Notes under the pieces: model-generated
Told to the model about the DNA's origin: nothing
Seen by the model: the letters and a program-made list of their open reading frames with translations, nothing else
Databases searched by the model: none
Origin: Bradyrhizobium sediminis
Lineage (GTDB): Bacteria > Pseudomonadota > Alphaproteobacteria > Rhizobiales > Xanthobacteraceae
DNA: 64,000 nt
Direction of reading: 5' to 3'
NCBI RefSeq assembly: GCF_018736105.1
Contig: NZ_CP076135.1
Span: 372,001-436,000 of the forward strand
Shown here: positions 22,780 to 34,549 of the stretch, in pieces
Layout: every line of letters begins with the position of its first letter
How positions within the stretch are numbered: position 1 is the stretch's first letter
Translations under genes and position numbers: made by a program

Positions 22780-24132
22780 TCAGTTCGCCACCTTGTTGGC
22801 GGGCTTGTCGATCGCGGCCTTGTCGCCGGTCGGCGCGGACGCATTGACCTTGACGCCGTGCAGCAGGTCGGCGGCCATCTTCAGCGCCTTGTCGTTCTTG
22901 GCGTCCGGCGGCACATAGGATTGCGAGCCGGTCTTCTCGTCGCCCTCGGACTTCAGATGTCCGCGCAGCGAGGCTTCGCCCTTGGTGTCGGTCCGCGCCT
23001 TCAACTCGTCGGGCACGTCCTGCACCACCTCGATATCGGGAACGATGCCCTTGGCCTGGATCGATTTGCCCGACGGCGTGAAGTAGCGCGCGGTGGTCAG
23101 ACGCAGCGCGCCGTTGCCGCTTCCGAGCGGAATGATGGTCTGCACAGAGCCCTTGCCGAACGAGCGGGTGCCGACCAGCGTCGCGCGCTTGTGATCCTGC
23201 AGCGCGCCGGCGACGATTTCGGAGGCCGAAGCCGAGCCGCCATTGATCAGCACGATCACCTGCTTGCCCTTGGTCAGGTCGCCCGCATGCGCGGCGCGGC
23301 GCTGGGTTTCCTCGGCGTTGCGGCCGCGGGTCGAGACGATCTCGCCGCGCTCCAGGAAGGCGTCGGAAACCGTCACCGCTTCCTCCAGCAATCCGCCGGG
23401 ATTGTTTCTGAGGTCGATGATGAAGCCTTTCAGCTTGTCGCCGAGCTGCGTGGTCAGGTTGGCGATTTCCCGCTTCAATCCTTCGGTGGTCTGCTCGTTG
23501 AAGGTGGTGATGCGGATATAGGCGATGTCGTCGCTTTCGACGCGCGCCCGCACCGAGCGGACGCGGATGTTGTCGCGGACCAGCGTGACCTCGATCGGAT
23601 TGTCCTGGCCCTTGCGAACGATCTTCAGCCGGATCTTGGTGTTGACGGGGCCGCGCATCTTCTCGACGGCCTGGTTGAGGGTGAGGCCCTGCACGGCTTC
23701 GTCGTCGAGATTGGTGATGATGTCGTTGGCCATGATGCCGGCCTTGGACGCAGGCGTGTCGTCGATCGGCGAGACCACCTTGATCAGCCCGTCTTCCATC
23801 GTGACTTCGATGCCGAGGCCGCCGAATTCGCCGCGGGTCTGTACCTGCATGTCGCGGAAGCTCTTGGCGTCCATGTAGCTCGAATGCGGATCGAGGCCGG
23901 TCAGCATGCCGCTGATGGCGGATTCGACCAGCTTGCTGTCGTCGGGCTTCTCGACATAGTCGCTGCGGACCCGCTCGAACACGTCGCCGAACAGATTGAG
24001 CTGGCGATAGGTGTCCGAGGTCGCGGCGCGCGCGCTCGATCCCATCAGCACCGCGCGGGGCTGGGTCACGAAGAGCGTCAGTGCCGCGCCGGTAGCGGCG
24101 CTAAGGAGAATTACAGAAGTCTTGCGCATCAT
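22780..24132 (-). CDS. ctpA: S41 carboxy-terminal processing peptidase
   Basis: Periplasmic serine protease of 450 residues. An N-terminal hydrophobic segment (VILLSAATGAALTLFV) acts as export signal or anchor, a PDZ domain spans residues about 90-170 (GGLGIEVTMEDGLIKVVSPIDD), and the S41 catalytic core carries Ser in GGSASASEIVAGALQD and Lys in GTRSFGKGSVQT. The C-terminal 70 residues are a charged tail (TDTKGEASLRGHLKSEG). It overlaps the end of the upstream envC-like gene by four bases, and EnvC-type activators and CtpA proteases act together in peptidoglycan turnover. Confidence 0.95.
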   Translation of the reverse strand: MMRKTSVILLSAATGAALTLFVTQPRAVLMGSSARAATSDTYRQLNLFGDVFERVRSDYVEKPDDSKLVESAISGMLTGLDPHSSYMDAKSFRDMQVQTRGEFGGLGIEVTMEDGLIKVVSPIDDTPASKAGIMANDIITNLDDEAVQGLTLNQAVEKMRGPVNTKIRLKIVRKGQDNPIEVTLVRDNIRVRSVRARVESDDIAYIRITTFNEQTTEGLKREIANLTTQLGDKLKGFIIDLRNNPGGLLEEAVTVSDAFLERGEIVSTRGRNAEETQRRAAHAGDLTKGKQVIVLINGGSASASEIVAGALQDHKRATLVGTRSFGKGSVQTIIPLGSGNGALRLTTARYFTPSGKSIQAKGIVPDIEVVQDVPDELKARTDTKGEASLRGHLKSEGDEKTGSQSYVPPDAKNDKALKMAADLLHGVKVNASAPTGDKAAIDKPANKVAN

Positions 24133-25502
24133 CCGCGAACCTTTTCGCCTTCACTTGCGGCCCACCATGGGCCTGGATCGATTGGAGTGCCGTCCTTACG
24201 GAACTCGACATAGAGCACGGGCTGACTCGCATTGGTCGCGAGGATGGATGCAACCTGGGATCTCGTTCCCATGGTCGCGACCGGCTCCCCCGTAAGTACA
24301 AACTGGCCGATGTTAACCGAAATGCGCTCCATCCCGGCGATCAATACATGATACCCGCCCCCGGCATTGAGGATCAAGAGTTGTCCGTAGCTGCGGAACG
24401 GGCCGGCATAGACAACCCAGCCGTCACACGGTGTTGTGACCTGGGCCCCGGCCCGGGTTGCCAAAGAAATGCCTTTTTCTACGCCACCGGCACCGTCGGA
24501 ACCGCCAAATTCCCTGATCTTGGTGCCGTTAACCGGCAATGCGAATAGGCCCTTGGCGGAGGCAAAGGCGACGGCCGGGCTGAGCCGGGCCGGATCCTTC
24601 AGGGCGCCCAGATTGGGCTTGCCGGCCGGCGCGCCCTGCAGGCTGGCGGTTGCAGCCGCCTTCGCGGCGCTCTTCAAGTCCTGCTCCATTTTGCCGATCA
24701 GGCCCTGCAGGCTGTCGACCTGCCTGGACAGTGCGATGGCGCGTGCGCCTTCCGCTTCCATGTCCTTCTCGATCGCGCTCTGCTTGCGCTGCCGCTCGTC
24801 GACCAGCGCGGCGAGCCTCGTCTGGTCATTCTTCAGTTTGTCGCGGTCGATCGCGAGCCGGTCGCGCTCGGCGGCGATGGTCTTGCGCAGCGTCACCAGC
24901 TCGGTGAGATCGCCGGCCAGTTTCTCCGCGCGCCCGCGCAATTCGGGCACCACCGATCCGAGCAGCATGGCGGTACGCAGCGATTGCAGCGCATCTTCAG
25001 GTCTTACCAGCAGGGCCGGCGGCGTGCGCCGTCCCGCGCGTTGCAGCGCTGCCAGCACCTCCACGATCTCGGAACGGCGCGAATCCAGCGAGCCGCGAAT
25101 CTGCTGCTCGCGGCTATCGAGCGGGCGCAGCCGGGCTTCGGCGTCGTCGATCCGGGTCTCGACGCCGCGCACCTGGGCGGCGATGTCGATCAGTTGCGCA
25201 TTGAGCTTGCTGCGATCCTGCCCGATCGCGGCGATATCGGCCTTGAGCCGGGCCTGCAGTTCCGCCGCACTCTTCTGCTGCGCGCGGGTGGCTTCGAGTT
25301 CCTGCTCGCGCTGCTTGATGGCGTCAGGTGAAACCGCCGTCGCCTGCGGCGGCGCCGCCGCGACCTGGGCGGCTGCGGGCAAGGAATGGATGCCGGCAAG
25401 GCCTGCGGACAATAGCGCGATCGAAAGCGGAATGCGGACCGAACACAGCAGGCCGCGGCGGGCGGTGTCTGGGTACGAATGAATGGTCCGTGGCGGCCGC
25501 AT
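24129..25502 (-). CDS. EnvC-like murein hydrolase activator with degenerate LytM domain
   Basis: A 457-residue exported protein: signal segment (PLSIALLSAGLAGIHSLPAAAQ), a long coiled coil (residues about 60-290, rich in Glu, Lys, Arg, Ala and Gln) and a C-terminal M23/LytM fold (residues 330-450). The zinc ligands of active M23 enzymes are not recognisable: GGVEKGISLAT lies where HxxxD is expected and YHVLIAGM lacks the HxH pattern. Loss of ligands is typical of EnvC, which activates amidases during septum splitting instead of cutting itself. The gene lies between rlmH and ctpA, and its stop overlaps the ctpA start. Confidence 0.88.
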   Translation of the reverse strand: MRPPRTIHSYPDTARRGLLCSVRIPLSIALLSAGLAGIHSLPAAAQVAAAPPQATAVSPDAIKQREQELEATRAQQKSAAELQARLKADIAAIGQDRSKLNAQLIDIAAQVRGVETRIDDAEARLRPLDSREQQIRGSLDSRRSEIVEVLAALQRAGRRTPPALLVRPEDALQSLRTAMLLGSVVPELRGRAEKLAGDLTELVTLRKTIAAERDRLAIDRDKLKNDQTRLAALVDERQRKQSAIEKDMEAEGARAIALSRQVDSLQGLIGKMEQDLKSAAKAAATASLQGAPAGKPNLGALKDPARLSPAVAFASAKGLFALPVNGTKIREFGGSDGAGGVEKGISLATRAGAQVTTPCDGWVVYAGPFRSYGQLLILNAGGGYHVLIAGMERISVNIGQFVLTGEPVATMGTRSQVASILATNASQPVLYVEFRKDGTPIDPGPWWAASEGEKVRG

Positions 25503-25543
25503 CGATCCCGATCTGTGCTCTCTAGAGTTTCCGCCGCTGCCGT

Positions 25544-26026
25544 TCAGGCGCGGTGATAGGGGTGACCGGCCAGGATGGTCGCGGCCCGATAAACCTGTTC
25601 CAGAAGCATCACGCGAACTAGTTGGTGCGGCCAGGTCGCAGCGCCGAACGCAAGCCTCAACTTTGCCTTGCGCCGCAAATCGGGCGAAAGTCCGTCCGCG
25701 CCGCCGATCATGAAAATTGTGTTGGCGACCTGATCGTCCCGCCAGCGGCCAAGCTGCCGCGCAAATGTCGCGCTGTCGATATTGTCGCCGCGCTCGTCGA
25801 GCGCCACTAGCGCCGAGTTGTCTGGAATCGCAGCGGAAATCGCCGCGGCCTCCTCCGAGATCCGGGTTGCGGCGTCGCGCGCTCGGCTTTCCGGAATTTC
25901 ATGAACCTCGAGTCCGCGAAAGCCGAGTTTGCGGCCGATGTCGTCGAACCGTTCACGGTAGCGCTCGGCGAGTTCCCGCTCCGGGCCCTGCTTCAGCCGG
26001 CCGATCGAGATGACGAGAAGGCGCAT
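25544..26026 (-). CDS. rlmH: 23S rRNA pseudouridine-1915 N3-methyltransferase
   Basis: SPOUT-family methyltransferase of 160 residues, the normal length. Visible motifs are MRLLVISIGRLK at the start, LVALDERGDNIDSATFARQL in the middle, the knot segment FMIGGADGLSPDLR and the C-terminus VRVMLLEQVYRAATILAGHPYHR. It modifies helix 69 of 23S rRNA in assembled ribosomes. It follows rsfS and nadD on the same strand, an order conserved in many bacteria. Confidence 0.97.
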   Translation of the reverse strand: MRLLVISIGRLKQGPERELAERYRERFDDIGRKLGFRGLEVHEIPESRARDAATRISEEAAAISAAIPDNSALVALDERGDNIDSATFARQLGRWRDDQVANTIFMIGGADGLSPDLRRKAKLRLAFGAATWPHQLVRVMLLEQVYRAATILAGHPYHRA

Positions 26027-26161
26027 GGGTGTTCTTCCGGCAATCTGGAAACCTGCTTGCCGCAGAAGGCGTCAAAGCGACCAATCGCGCGCGCTCCAAC
26101 GCGCGCCGCACGCCAGCATGCGCCAAAGCCGACGTCACATCGGCTCAACAGCCCGGATCGC

Positions 26162-26587
26162 CTATGCCGCCGTCGGGCCCTGCGTCCACAATCGTTCCAG
26201 ATTGTAGAATTCGCGCACCTCGGGTCTGAACACGTGCACGATCACATCGCCGGAATCGATCAGCACCCAGTCGCAATTGGGCAAGCCCTCGACGTGGAGA
26301 TTCTTGATTCCGTTTTCCTTGAGGCCTTTGGCCACATTCTCCGCGATCGCGCCGACGTGCCGGTTGGCCCGGCCGCTGGTGACGATCATGTAGTCGGAAA
26401 ATGCAGATTTGCCGCGAAGGTCGATGGTGACCGTTTCTTCCGCCTTCATGTCGTCGAGGCGGGAGAGGATCATATTCAGGGTCTTGTCGGCGTCGGGTTG
26501 CGCCTTCAAGGCCGCAGCTTGGGTCGATGTTTTACGCGCGGTTTTGGCAGTGGTCTTGGAAACCTTGGGTAAAACAGACTTGGACAA
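26162..26587 (-). CDS. rsfS: Ribosomal silencing factor
   Basis: RsfS (DUF143) binds ribosomal protein L14 and blocks subunit joining in slow growth. The 141-residue frame has the conserved SAFSDYMIVTSGRANRHVGAIAENV and CDWVLIDSGDVIVHVFRPEVREFYNLERLW. The start is uncertain: the frame opens with TTG at 26587, giving a Lys/Thr/Ala-rich N-terminus before the conserved part (LNMILSRLDDMKAEETVTIDL); no in-frame upstream ATG exists. Between nadD and rlmH. Confidence 0.93.
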   Translation of the reverse strand: MSKSVLPKVSKTTAKTARKTSTQAAALKAQPDADKTLNMILSRLDDMKAEETVTIDLRGKSAFSDYMIVTSGRANRHVGAIAENVAKGLKENGIKNLHVEGLPNCDWVLIDSGDVIVHVFRPEVREFYNLERLWTQGPTAA

Positions 26588-26723
26588 TACAGATGTGGCC
26601 AGGGACCATTCCTTTCACTGTATCGCGAACGCCGAATCTCGGCGTCCACGGGCTATTCTAGGCATGTGGGGTTAATGGTTTCAATATTCCAGTGAACCCC
26701 GGCGTTTACTTCCATCCCGACTG

Positions 26724-27377
26724 TCACTTCTTTGCCTTCCAGCTGCCGTCCGGGTTCCGCAGGCCGGTCGATGACAGGCTCAGTTTCATGCCGGTCAGAA
26801 ACACCCAGGCCGGCGCGCGGTGGTCCGCGAGCCTGGCGGCCTGGTTCTCGGGCAGGCGATAGCGCGCCAGCGCCTGTGCCGCCGGCGCCGCCAGCGCGCG
26901 AAAACTCTGCGGCGGCCGGTCGATCACCGCGATCGGCACCTCGGATGCGATGCGCCGCCAGTTTTGCCAGCGGTGGAATTGCGCAAGGTTATCGGCGCCC
27001 ATGATCCAGACGAAGCGCAGGCCGGAAGCGCGGCGGCGCAGATAGCTGATGGTGTCGACAGTGTATCGGGTTCCGATGACGGATTCGAGACAGCTGATGT
27101 CGATGCGCGGATCATCCGCCATTCTGCGTGCCGCCTCGGCGCGTGCATCGAGATCGTGCAGGGCCCCGTGCTCCTTGAGCGGATTGCCGGGCGTCACCAG
27201 CCACCAGACGCGGTCGAGCTTCAACCGCTTGATCGCGAACAGGCTGATGGCGCGGTGCGCGAGGTGGGGCGGATTGAACGAGCCGCCGAGCAGGCCGATG
27301 CGCATGCCGTTGGTATAGAGCGGAATAGACTGAGCAACCGAAAGCGCGGCGACTGAAGCTGGCTTCAACGGGACCAC
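26724..27377 (-). CDS. nadD: Nicotinate-nucleotide adenylyltransferase
   Basis: Makes deamido-NAD from nicotinate mononucleotide and ATP. The nucleotidyltransferase signature [18 protein letters not shown] (HxxH in place of HxGH), [26 protein letters not shown] and the C-terminal LSSTGLRN are all present. The frame begins with GTG at 27377, only 14 bp after the proA stop; an ATG at 27305 begins directly at the first beta strand ([13 protein letters not shown]). Neither has a clear ribosome-binding site, so the start is open. Confidence 0.95.
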   Translation of the reverse strand: MVPLKPASVAALSVAQSIPLYTNGMRIGLLGGSFNPPHLAHRAISLFAIKRLKLDRVWWLVTPGNPLKEHGALHDLDARAEAARRMADDPRIDISCLESVIGTRYTVDTISYLRRRASGLRFVWIMGADNLAQFHRWQNWRRIASEVPIAVIDRPPQSFRALAAPAAQALARYRLPENQAARLADHRAPAWVFLTGMKLSLSSTGLRNPDGSWKAKK

Positions 27378-27390
27378 CGCGATGTTGTTA

Positions 27391-28683
27391 TCACGGCCGC
27401 GTCTGTCCGGTGCCGTGGACGCGATACTTGAAGCTGGTCAGTTGCTCGGCGCCGACCGGGCCGCGGGCGTGGAATTTCCCGGTGGCGATGCCGATTTCCG
27501 CGCCGAAGCCGAATTCGCCGCCGTCGGCGAACTGGGTGGACGCGTTATGCAGCACGATCGCCGAATCGACCTCGTTGAGGAATTTGCGGGCGGTGTCTTC
27601 GTCCTCGGTCACGATCGCATCGGTGTGGTGCGAACCGTGGTTGTGGATATGCGCGATCGCCTCGTCGACGCCGTCGACGACTTTCGCCGACATGATCGCG
27701 TCTTCGTATTCGGTGTCCCAGTCTTCGTCGGAAGCCGGCTTCACTCTGGCGTCGGTGCGCTGCACGGCGTCGTCGCCGCGCACCTCGCAGCCGGCGTCGA
27801 TCAGCATCGTCACCAGCGGCTTCAGCGCGGTGGACGCGCCGGCGCGATCGACCAGCAGGGTTTCGGCCGCGCCGCAGACGCCGGGGCGCCGCATCTTGGC
27901 GTTCAGCACGATCGACTTCGCCATTTCGAGATTGGCGGCGGAATCGACGTAGACGTGGTTGACGCCTTCCAGATGCGCGAACACCGGCACCCGCGCTTCG
28001 GCTTCGACCCGCGCCACCAGGCTCTTGCCGCCGCGCGGCACGATCACGTCGATGCCGCCGTTCAATCCGGTCAGCAGCAGGCCCACGGCGGCGCGGTCGC
28101 GCGTCGGCACCAGCGTGATGGCGGCTTCGGGCAGGCCGGCTTCGCGCAAGCCCTGCACCAGGCAATCGTGGATCGCGCGGCAGGAGCGGAAGCTGTCGGA
28201 GCCGCCGCGCAGGATCACCGCGTTGCCGGATTTCAGGCACAGCACGCCGGCGTCGGCGGCGACGTTGGGGCGGCTTTCGAAGATCACGGCGATGACGCCG
28301 AGCGGAACGCGGACGCGTTCAATGATCATGCCGTTCGGGCGCTGCCAGCTCTCGGTGACGGCGCCGATCGGATCGGCGATGGCGCGCACGGTGGCGACGC
28401 CGTCGGCCATCGCGTCGATGCGCGCCGGCGTCAGTGTCAGGCGGTCGATGAAGGCCGAGGTGGCGCCGGTGCTGCGGACTTCCGCGACATCCTCGGCATT
28501 GGCCGCGAGGATGGCGGCCGCATTGGCGCGGATCGCGCGTTCGATCGCTTCCAGCGCCCGATTTTTCTGCTCCGGCGAGGCCAGCGCCAGCACCCGCGCG
28601 GCCGCGCGCGCCCGGCCGGCCAGCTCGATCATCAGGACCGGCAGATCGGCAGTTCCGTCGATAGCCTTCAGTGGCGCGCTCAT
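27391..28683 (-). CDS. proA: Gamma-glutamyl phosphate reductase
   Basis: NADPH-dependent second enzyme of proline synthesis. The 430-residue product has [74 protein letters not shown] and, at [15 protein letters not shown], the catalytic cysteine. ATG at 28683 is used, because an alternative at 28710 adds nine residues that do not belong to the family. It follows proB with 111 bp between, and nadD follows. Confidence 0.97.
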   Translation of the reverse strand: MSAPLKAIDGTADLPVLMIELAGRARAAARVLALASPEQKNRALEAIERAIRANAAAILAANAEDVAEVRSTGATSAFIDRLTLTPARIDAMADGVATVRAIADPIGAVTESWQRPNGMIIERVRVPLGVIAVIFESRPNVAADAGVLCLKSGNAVILRGGSDSFRSCRAIHDCLVQGLREAGLPEAAITLVPTRDRAAVGLLLTGLNGGIDVIVPRGGKSLVARVEAEARVPVFAHLEGVNHVYVDSAANLEMAKSIVLNAKMRRPGVCGAAETLLVDRAGASTALKPLVTMLIDAGCEVRGDDAVQRTDARVKPASDEDWDTEYEDAIMSAKVVDGVDEAIAHIHNHGSHHTDAIVTEDEDTARKFLNEVDSAIVLHNASTQFADGGEFGFGAEIGIATGKFHARGPVGAEQLTSFKYRVHGTGQTRP

Positions 28684-28794
28684 GGCCGTTCCGTGGTCAG
28701 TTAAGGTCATGTCTTAGCACGGAAATCCACGTTCTGCGAAGGGTGGAGAGGGCATGGCTGGCGTACGCCGCGCCCGGGCGGCTAGGCCATTGGC

Positions 28795-29937
28795 CTACTT
28801 GGCGGAAATGGCGCCGCTCGGGCCGACCACGAGATCGTCGCGATGGATCATCTCCGCCCGGCCGCTGATGCCGAGGATCACCATCACATCCGGCGAGGAG
28901 CGGCCCTTGATCTTGTCGGCGTCCTCGGCGTCGTAGGCGACGAGGCCGCGGCCGATCTCATGGGTATCGGGGCCGCGCACGACGACGGCGTCGCCGCGCG
29001 CGAACTGCCCGTCGACCCGGATCACACCCGCCGGCAACAGGCTTTTCCCCGCCCGCAGTGCCGCAACTGCGCCGGCGTCGATGGTCAGCGTGCCCTTCGG
29101 CTCCAGCGAACCCGCGATCCAGCGCTTGCGCGCGGTAACGGGATTGGCGGGGCTCAGGAACCAGGTGCAGCGCCCGCCCTCGGCGATCGCCTGCAGCGGA
29201 TGCTCGATCTTGCCGGAGGCGATCAGCATATGCGTGCCGGCGGTGGTGGCGATCTTGGCCGCCTCGATCTTGGTGTACATGCCGCCACGCGACAGTTCGG
29301 ATTCCGCCGCACCCGCCATCGCCTCGATCTCCGAGGTGACGGATTCCACGATCGGAATCAGCCTGGCGTTCGGATTGGCGCCGGGCGGTGCATCGTAGAG
29401 GCCGTCGATATCCGACAGCAGGATCAGAAGGTCCGCGCTCGCCATGGTGGCGACGCGGGCGGCGAGCCGGTCATTGTCGCCGTAGCGGATTTCATTGGTC
29501 GCGACCGTGTCGTTCTCGTTGATCACGGGCACCGCGCGCCATTCCAGCAATTTGGCGATGGTCGAGCGCGCATTGAGATAGCGGCGGCGTTCCTCGGTGT
29601 CCTGCAGCGTCACCAGAATCTGCCCGGCGCCGATGCCGTGATCGCCCAGCACCTCCGACCAGATCCGCGCCAGCGCGATCTGTCCCACCGCGGCGGCGGC
29701 CTGGCTCTCCTCGAGCTTCAGCGCGCCGCGCGGCAGTTTCAAGCGGCTGCGCCCGAGCGCGATCGAGCCCGACGAGACCACCAGCACGTCGCGGCCCTCG
29801 CTGTGCAATTTGGCGATATCGGCGGCCAGTGCTGAAAGCCACGCCGCCCGCACTTCGCCGGCGTCGGAATCGATCAGCAGCGACGAGCCGACCTTGACGA
29901 CGATGCGGCGGAAATTCTTGAGCTTGGGGCGGGCCAT
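28795..29937 (-). CDS. proB: Glutamate 5-kinase
   Basis: First enzyme of proline synthesis. The 380-residue protein has the amino-acid kinase domain ([74 protein letters not shown]) and a C-terminal PUA domain (residues about 280-365, [25 protein letters not shown]). ATG at 29937 begins at the family start [13 protein letters not shown]. It lies between a VOC-family gene and proA; the obgE-proB-proA order is common in this group. Confidence 0.97.
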   Translation of the reverse strand: MARPKLKNFRRIVVKVGSSLLIDSDAGEVRAAWLSALAADIAKLHSEGRDVLVVSSGSIALGRSRLKLPRGALKLEESQAAAAVGQIALARIWSEVLGDHGIGAGQILVTLQDTEERRRYLNARSTIAKLLEWRAVPVINENDTVATNEIRYGDNDRLAARVATMASADLLILLSDIDGLYDAPPGANPNARLIPIVESVTSEIEAMAGAAESELSRGGMYTKIEAAKIATTAGTHMLIASGKIEHPLQAIAEGGRCTWFLSPANPVTARKRWIAGSLEPKGTLTIDAGAVAALRAGKSLLPAGVIRVDGQFARGDAVVVRGPDTHEIGRGLVAYDAEDADKIKGRSSPDVMVILGISGRAEMIHRDDLVVGPSGAISAK

Positions 29938-30028
29938 GGATGCGGTCGGGTGAAGCGGGCGATTGGCAAGCAATACGCGCCACCTCCATGATTTGGAAGT
30001 GGCGCGGGGAGTGGAAGTTTACGGAAGC

Positions 30029-30397
30029 TCAGCCCACGACATAGGCGTTGAGCTTGTTGCCTTCGGGGTCGCGGAAATAGGCCGCATAGAACCCTTCGCC
30101 GCGCGGTCCGGGAGGGCCCTCATCGGTGCCACCGAGCGACAGCGCGAGCTGGTAGATGCGATCGACCTGGGCCTTGTCCTTGGCGGCCAGGGCAGCCATC
30201 ACGCCGTTGCCGACCGTCATGGGCTTGCCGTCGTATGGCTTGGTCAACGCCAGGCCCGCGCCACGCCCCGGCTTGCCCCAGGCAATAAACGTCTCCGAGT
30301 CGATAAAGCGTCCAATGCCCATCTCGGCAGCGATCCTGTCGTAGAAGACCGCGGCCTTCTTGAGGTCCTTGGTGCCCAATGTGACGTATCCGATCAT
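30029..30397 (-). CDS. VOC (glyoxalase/bleomycin-resistance) family protein
   Basis: A 122-residue single vicinal-oxygen-chelate domain: MIGYVTLGTKDLKKAAVFYDRIAAEMG, FIAWGKPGRGAGLALTKPYDG, and FYAAYFRDPEGNKLNAYVVG with the C-terminal metal-ligand glutamate region. Substrate unknown. The ATG at 30397 is preceded by GGAGAACGATCG; the longer frame to 30466 is not supported. It sits between obgE and proB on the same strand, an insertion into an otherwise conserved gene order. Confidence 0.88.
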   Translation of the reverse strand: MIGYVTLGTKDLKKAAVFYDRIAAEMGIGRFIDSETFIAWGKPGRGAGLALTKPYDGKPMTVGNGVMAALAAKDKAQVDRIYQLALSLGGTDEGPPGPRGEGFYAAYFRDPEGNKLNAYVVG

Positions 30398-30486
30398 CGA
30401 TCGTTCTCCCGGCGAGAGTTCTGGAATGGCGGATTTTTGCAGCCGGAGGGAATCGGCGCAAGTCAAACACGCGCAAGCGTTGAAAG

Positions 30487-32226
<1,740 letters not shown>

Positions 32227-32263
32227 TTATCGCAGGGCCGATCCTGCGACAATTGGTTCAATT

Positions 32264-32388
32264 CGTCATGCCCGGGCTTGTCCCGGGCATCCACGTCCTT
32301 ACAACAGCACGGCAAGAAGGCGTGGATGGCCGGGCATAGGCGAGCGGAAGCGACGCCGTCCTTCAGACGGCTATGCCCGGCCATGACG
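32264..32388. repeat. Dispersed palindromic intergenic repeat, copy B
   Basis: About 125 bp beginning CGTCATGCCCGGGCTTGTCC and ending GCCCGGCCATGACG, with the inner hairpin GCCCGGG/CCCGGGC and the block GCATCCACGTC shared with copy A at 3459-3586. The ends are complementary to each other. It separates the divergent MaoC-like and DMT transporter genes. Confidence 0.75.
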
Positions 32389-32414
32389 AAGACGAGGAAA
32401 CGCTCCGGCCACCA

Positions 32415-33332
32415 ATGAGTCTGCTTTCGAAAATCTCGACTGGCCTGGACGAGCGCCCTGCGCGGCTTGCCGGCATCGGGCTGATGCTGCTGGCGATCTT
32501 CATGTTCTCGTTCGGCGATGCGCTGGGCAAGTTCATGGTCGCGACCTATTCGGTCGGGCAATTGCTGTGGCTGCGCGCCTGCGCGGCGCTGGCGGTGCTG
32601 GCGCCATTGATCTGGCGGCAACGCGCCGCGTTCACGCAGCTGGAGCGGCCGTGGCTGCAATTGCTGCGGGTCACGCTTTCCACCCTCGAAGTGGCGGCGT
32701 TCTTTCTCGCCACCGTCTATCTGCCGCTCGCCGACGTCATCACCTATTACCTGGCGGCGCCGATCTTCGTCACCGCGCTGTCGCCGCTGGTGCTGCGCGA
32801 GCATGTCGGCTGGCGGCGCTGGAGCGCGGTGCTGGTCGGGTTCTGCGGCGTGCTGATCGCGCTGCGGCCGTCGGCGCAGACGATAAGCTGGCCCGCGATG
32901 ATCGCGCTCGGCGGCAGCCTGTCGTTTTCGGTGCTGATGCTGATCACCCGCTCGCTGCGGGCGACGCCCGATATCGTGCTGGCGTCGTCGCAATTTGCCG
33001 GCACCTTTGCGCTGGGCGCGCTACTGTCGCCGTTCGGCTGGGTGACGCCCAGCCTCGGCAGCCTCGGCCTGTTCGCAGCGGCCGGTTTCATTTCGGTGGG
33101 CGCGCTGTTGTGCGTCAATCGCTCGCTCAAGCTCGCGCCGGCCAGCGTGGTGGTGCCGTATCAATATTCGATGATCGTCTGGGCCGTGATGTTCGGCTAT
33201 TTCGTGTTCGGCGACGTGCCGGAGCCTGCCACCATCGCCGGCGCGGCCATCATCATCGGCGCAGGGTTCTATATTTTCCTGCGCGAGCAGCGGCTCGGGC
33301 GCAAGGAAGCGGTGGTCAGCCCGCCTGTGTGA
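32415..33332 (+). CDS. DMT-superfamily (EamA) transporter
   Basis: A 305-residue inner-membrane protein with ten predicted membrane segments in two EamA repeats, for example LMLLAIFMFSFGDALGKFM, VTLSTLEVAAFFLATVYLPLADVITYYLAAPIFVTALS and YQYSMIVWAVMFGYFVFGDVPEPATIAGAAIIIGAGFYI. Substrates of EamA transporters are usually amino acids or small metabolites; none can be assigned. ATG at 32415 (MSLLSKISTGLDERP) lies right after the dispersed repeat. Confidence 0.93.
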   Translation: MSLLSKISTGLDERPARLAGIGLMLLAIFMFSFGDALGKFMVATYSVGQLLWLRACAALAVLAPLIWRQRAAFTQLERPWLQLLRVTLSTLEVAAFFLATVYLPLADVITYYLAAPIFVTALSPLVLREHVGWRRWSAVLVGFCGVLIALRPSAQTISWPAMIALGGSLSFSVLMLITRSLRATPDIVLASSQFAGTFALGALLSPFGWVTPSLGSLGLFAAAGFISVGALLCVNRSLKLAPASVVVPYQYSMIVWAVMFGYFVFGDVPEPATIAGAAIIIGAGFYIFLREQRLGRKEAVVSPPV

Positions 33333-33453
33333 AGGGAAGGCTTAATTTGGCAAATCCTCCAATCGAAGGTCAACATAAGAAAAAACAACCGATAGTTGCG
33401 CAAATACCGCGTTCGATTTAGTCTTGCGGATTGCGTTTCTTAGGAGGGATATT

Positions 33454-34527
33454 ATGACGCGTCATCTTATCTGCCTCATTGATGGCACATGGGTCTCGGC
33501 CGACACGTCGGTTCTCAATCAAACCTACTCGAACATATATAAGCTCGGAATGCTCCTTTCGAATTATTCGAAGCTGGGAGCGGTTCTCGAAGACAACATA
33601 ATTTTTTACTCGCGAGGATTGGGGGCGCAGGGCAAGAAAATCTTGCGATATACGGCAGGTGGCTTTGCGGCGGGCCTCGACGAAGAAATTGCTGATGTAT
33701 ACGTCAATCTGGCATCGAACTACCAGGCGGGCGACAAGATCTATCTATTTGGCTTCTCGCGAGGCGCGGTGATTGCGAGGGCAGTTGCCGGCATTATCGG
33801 GACGGTTGGTCTTCTCAAGGATCGTTACATCAATTGTTACAAGGATGTTTGGGAGACTTATCGCAGCGGCGATGTGCCGACCGACGAACTCGCCGAGAAA
33901 TGCTACAATGATGCTGGGGGTATCGAATTTCTTGGTGTATTCGATACCGTGTATGGAGGCAACGACAGCAAGGAGAAGCGCCTTCGCCGGTTGGGGTTCC
34001 ACAACGATCGATTGCCTGGAAACATTCAACATGCGGTACACATCGTCTCGCTCGACGATCGCCGCACGTTCTTTCGGCCGATACTTTGGACTACGGGCTC
34101 AGGGAAGAATGGCGAGCAAATTTGGGTGCCAGGAGTTCATAGCAATATAGGCGGAACATATCTTCATGAGTTTCTGGGTGACGTCAGTCTGCTGGCTATG
34201 GTTGATCGCATAAGGAGCAAGACACGCTTGGCGTTTTACGAAGAAAAATTGAAAGCGCTTCACTCAGATGTAATCGAAAGTCTTGATGAGATGAAGGTAG
34301 TCATCTCGGATGAGATGGAATCTTGGCTGTGGAAGATAGCTCGGCGGGCCTCCCGTGTCTGCGACGGCCGCCATTTGAATCAATTCCTCCATCCCGTGGT
34401 CGATGTGATGCAGCAGCAACCCGTCCATTACAAAGGGCGGCGATTGGAGAAGTATCGTCTTCATCCGAGTTTCGAACAGATCACCCGATACTCCGATTTT
34501 CAATTTTACCCCGTTCCGCAATCTTGA
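33454..34527 (+). CDS. DUF2235 alpha/beta-hydrolase-like protein
   Basis: A 357-residue protein starting at an ATG preceded by a strong TAGGAGGG site. It has the DUF2235 start RHLICLIDGTW, YSRGLGAQGKK, the nucleophile-elbow motif GFSRGA (S102), GVFDTVYGG and WVPGVHSNIGGTY, the latter carrying the likely catalytic Asp and His. DUF2235 contains type VI secretion phospholipase effectors (Tle) and many uncharacterised hydrolases; no VgrG, Hcp, PAAR or immunity gene is nearby, so an effector role is not supported. The gene is distinctly richer in AT than its neighbours, suggesting recent acquisition. Confidence 0.85.
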   Translation: MTRHLICLIDGTWVSADTSVLNQTYSNIYKLGMLLSNYSKLGAVLEDNIIFYSRGLGAQGKKILRYTAGGFAAGLDEEIADVYVNLASNYQAGDKIYLFGFSRGAVIARAVAGIIGTVGLLKDRYINCYKDVWETYRSGDVPTDELAEKCYNDAGGIEFLGVFDTVYGGNDSKEKRLRRLGFHNDRLPGNIQHAVHIVSLDDRRTFFRPILWTTGSGKNGEQIWVPGVHSNIGGTYLHEFLGDVSLLAMVDRIRSKTRLAFYEEKLKALHSDVIESLDEMKVVISDEMESWLWKIARRASRVCDGRHLNQFLHPVVDVMQQQPVHYKGRRLEKYRLHPSFEQITRYSDFQFYPVPQS

Positions 34528-34549
34528 CATGTTCAACACGCCTAAGAGC

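Noticed and set aside
33454..34527. T6SS effector assignment for the DUF2235 protein
   Set aside because: No VgrG, PAAR, Hcp, adaptor or immunity gene nearby.
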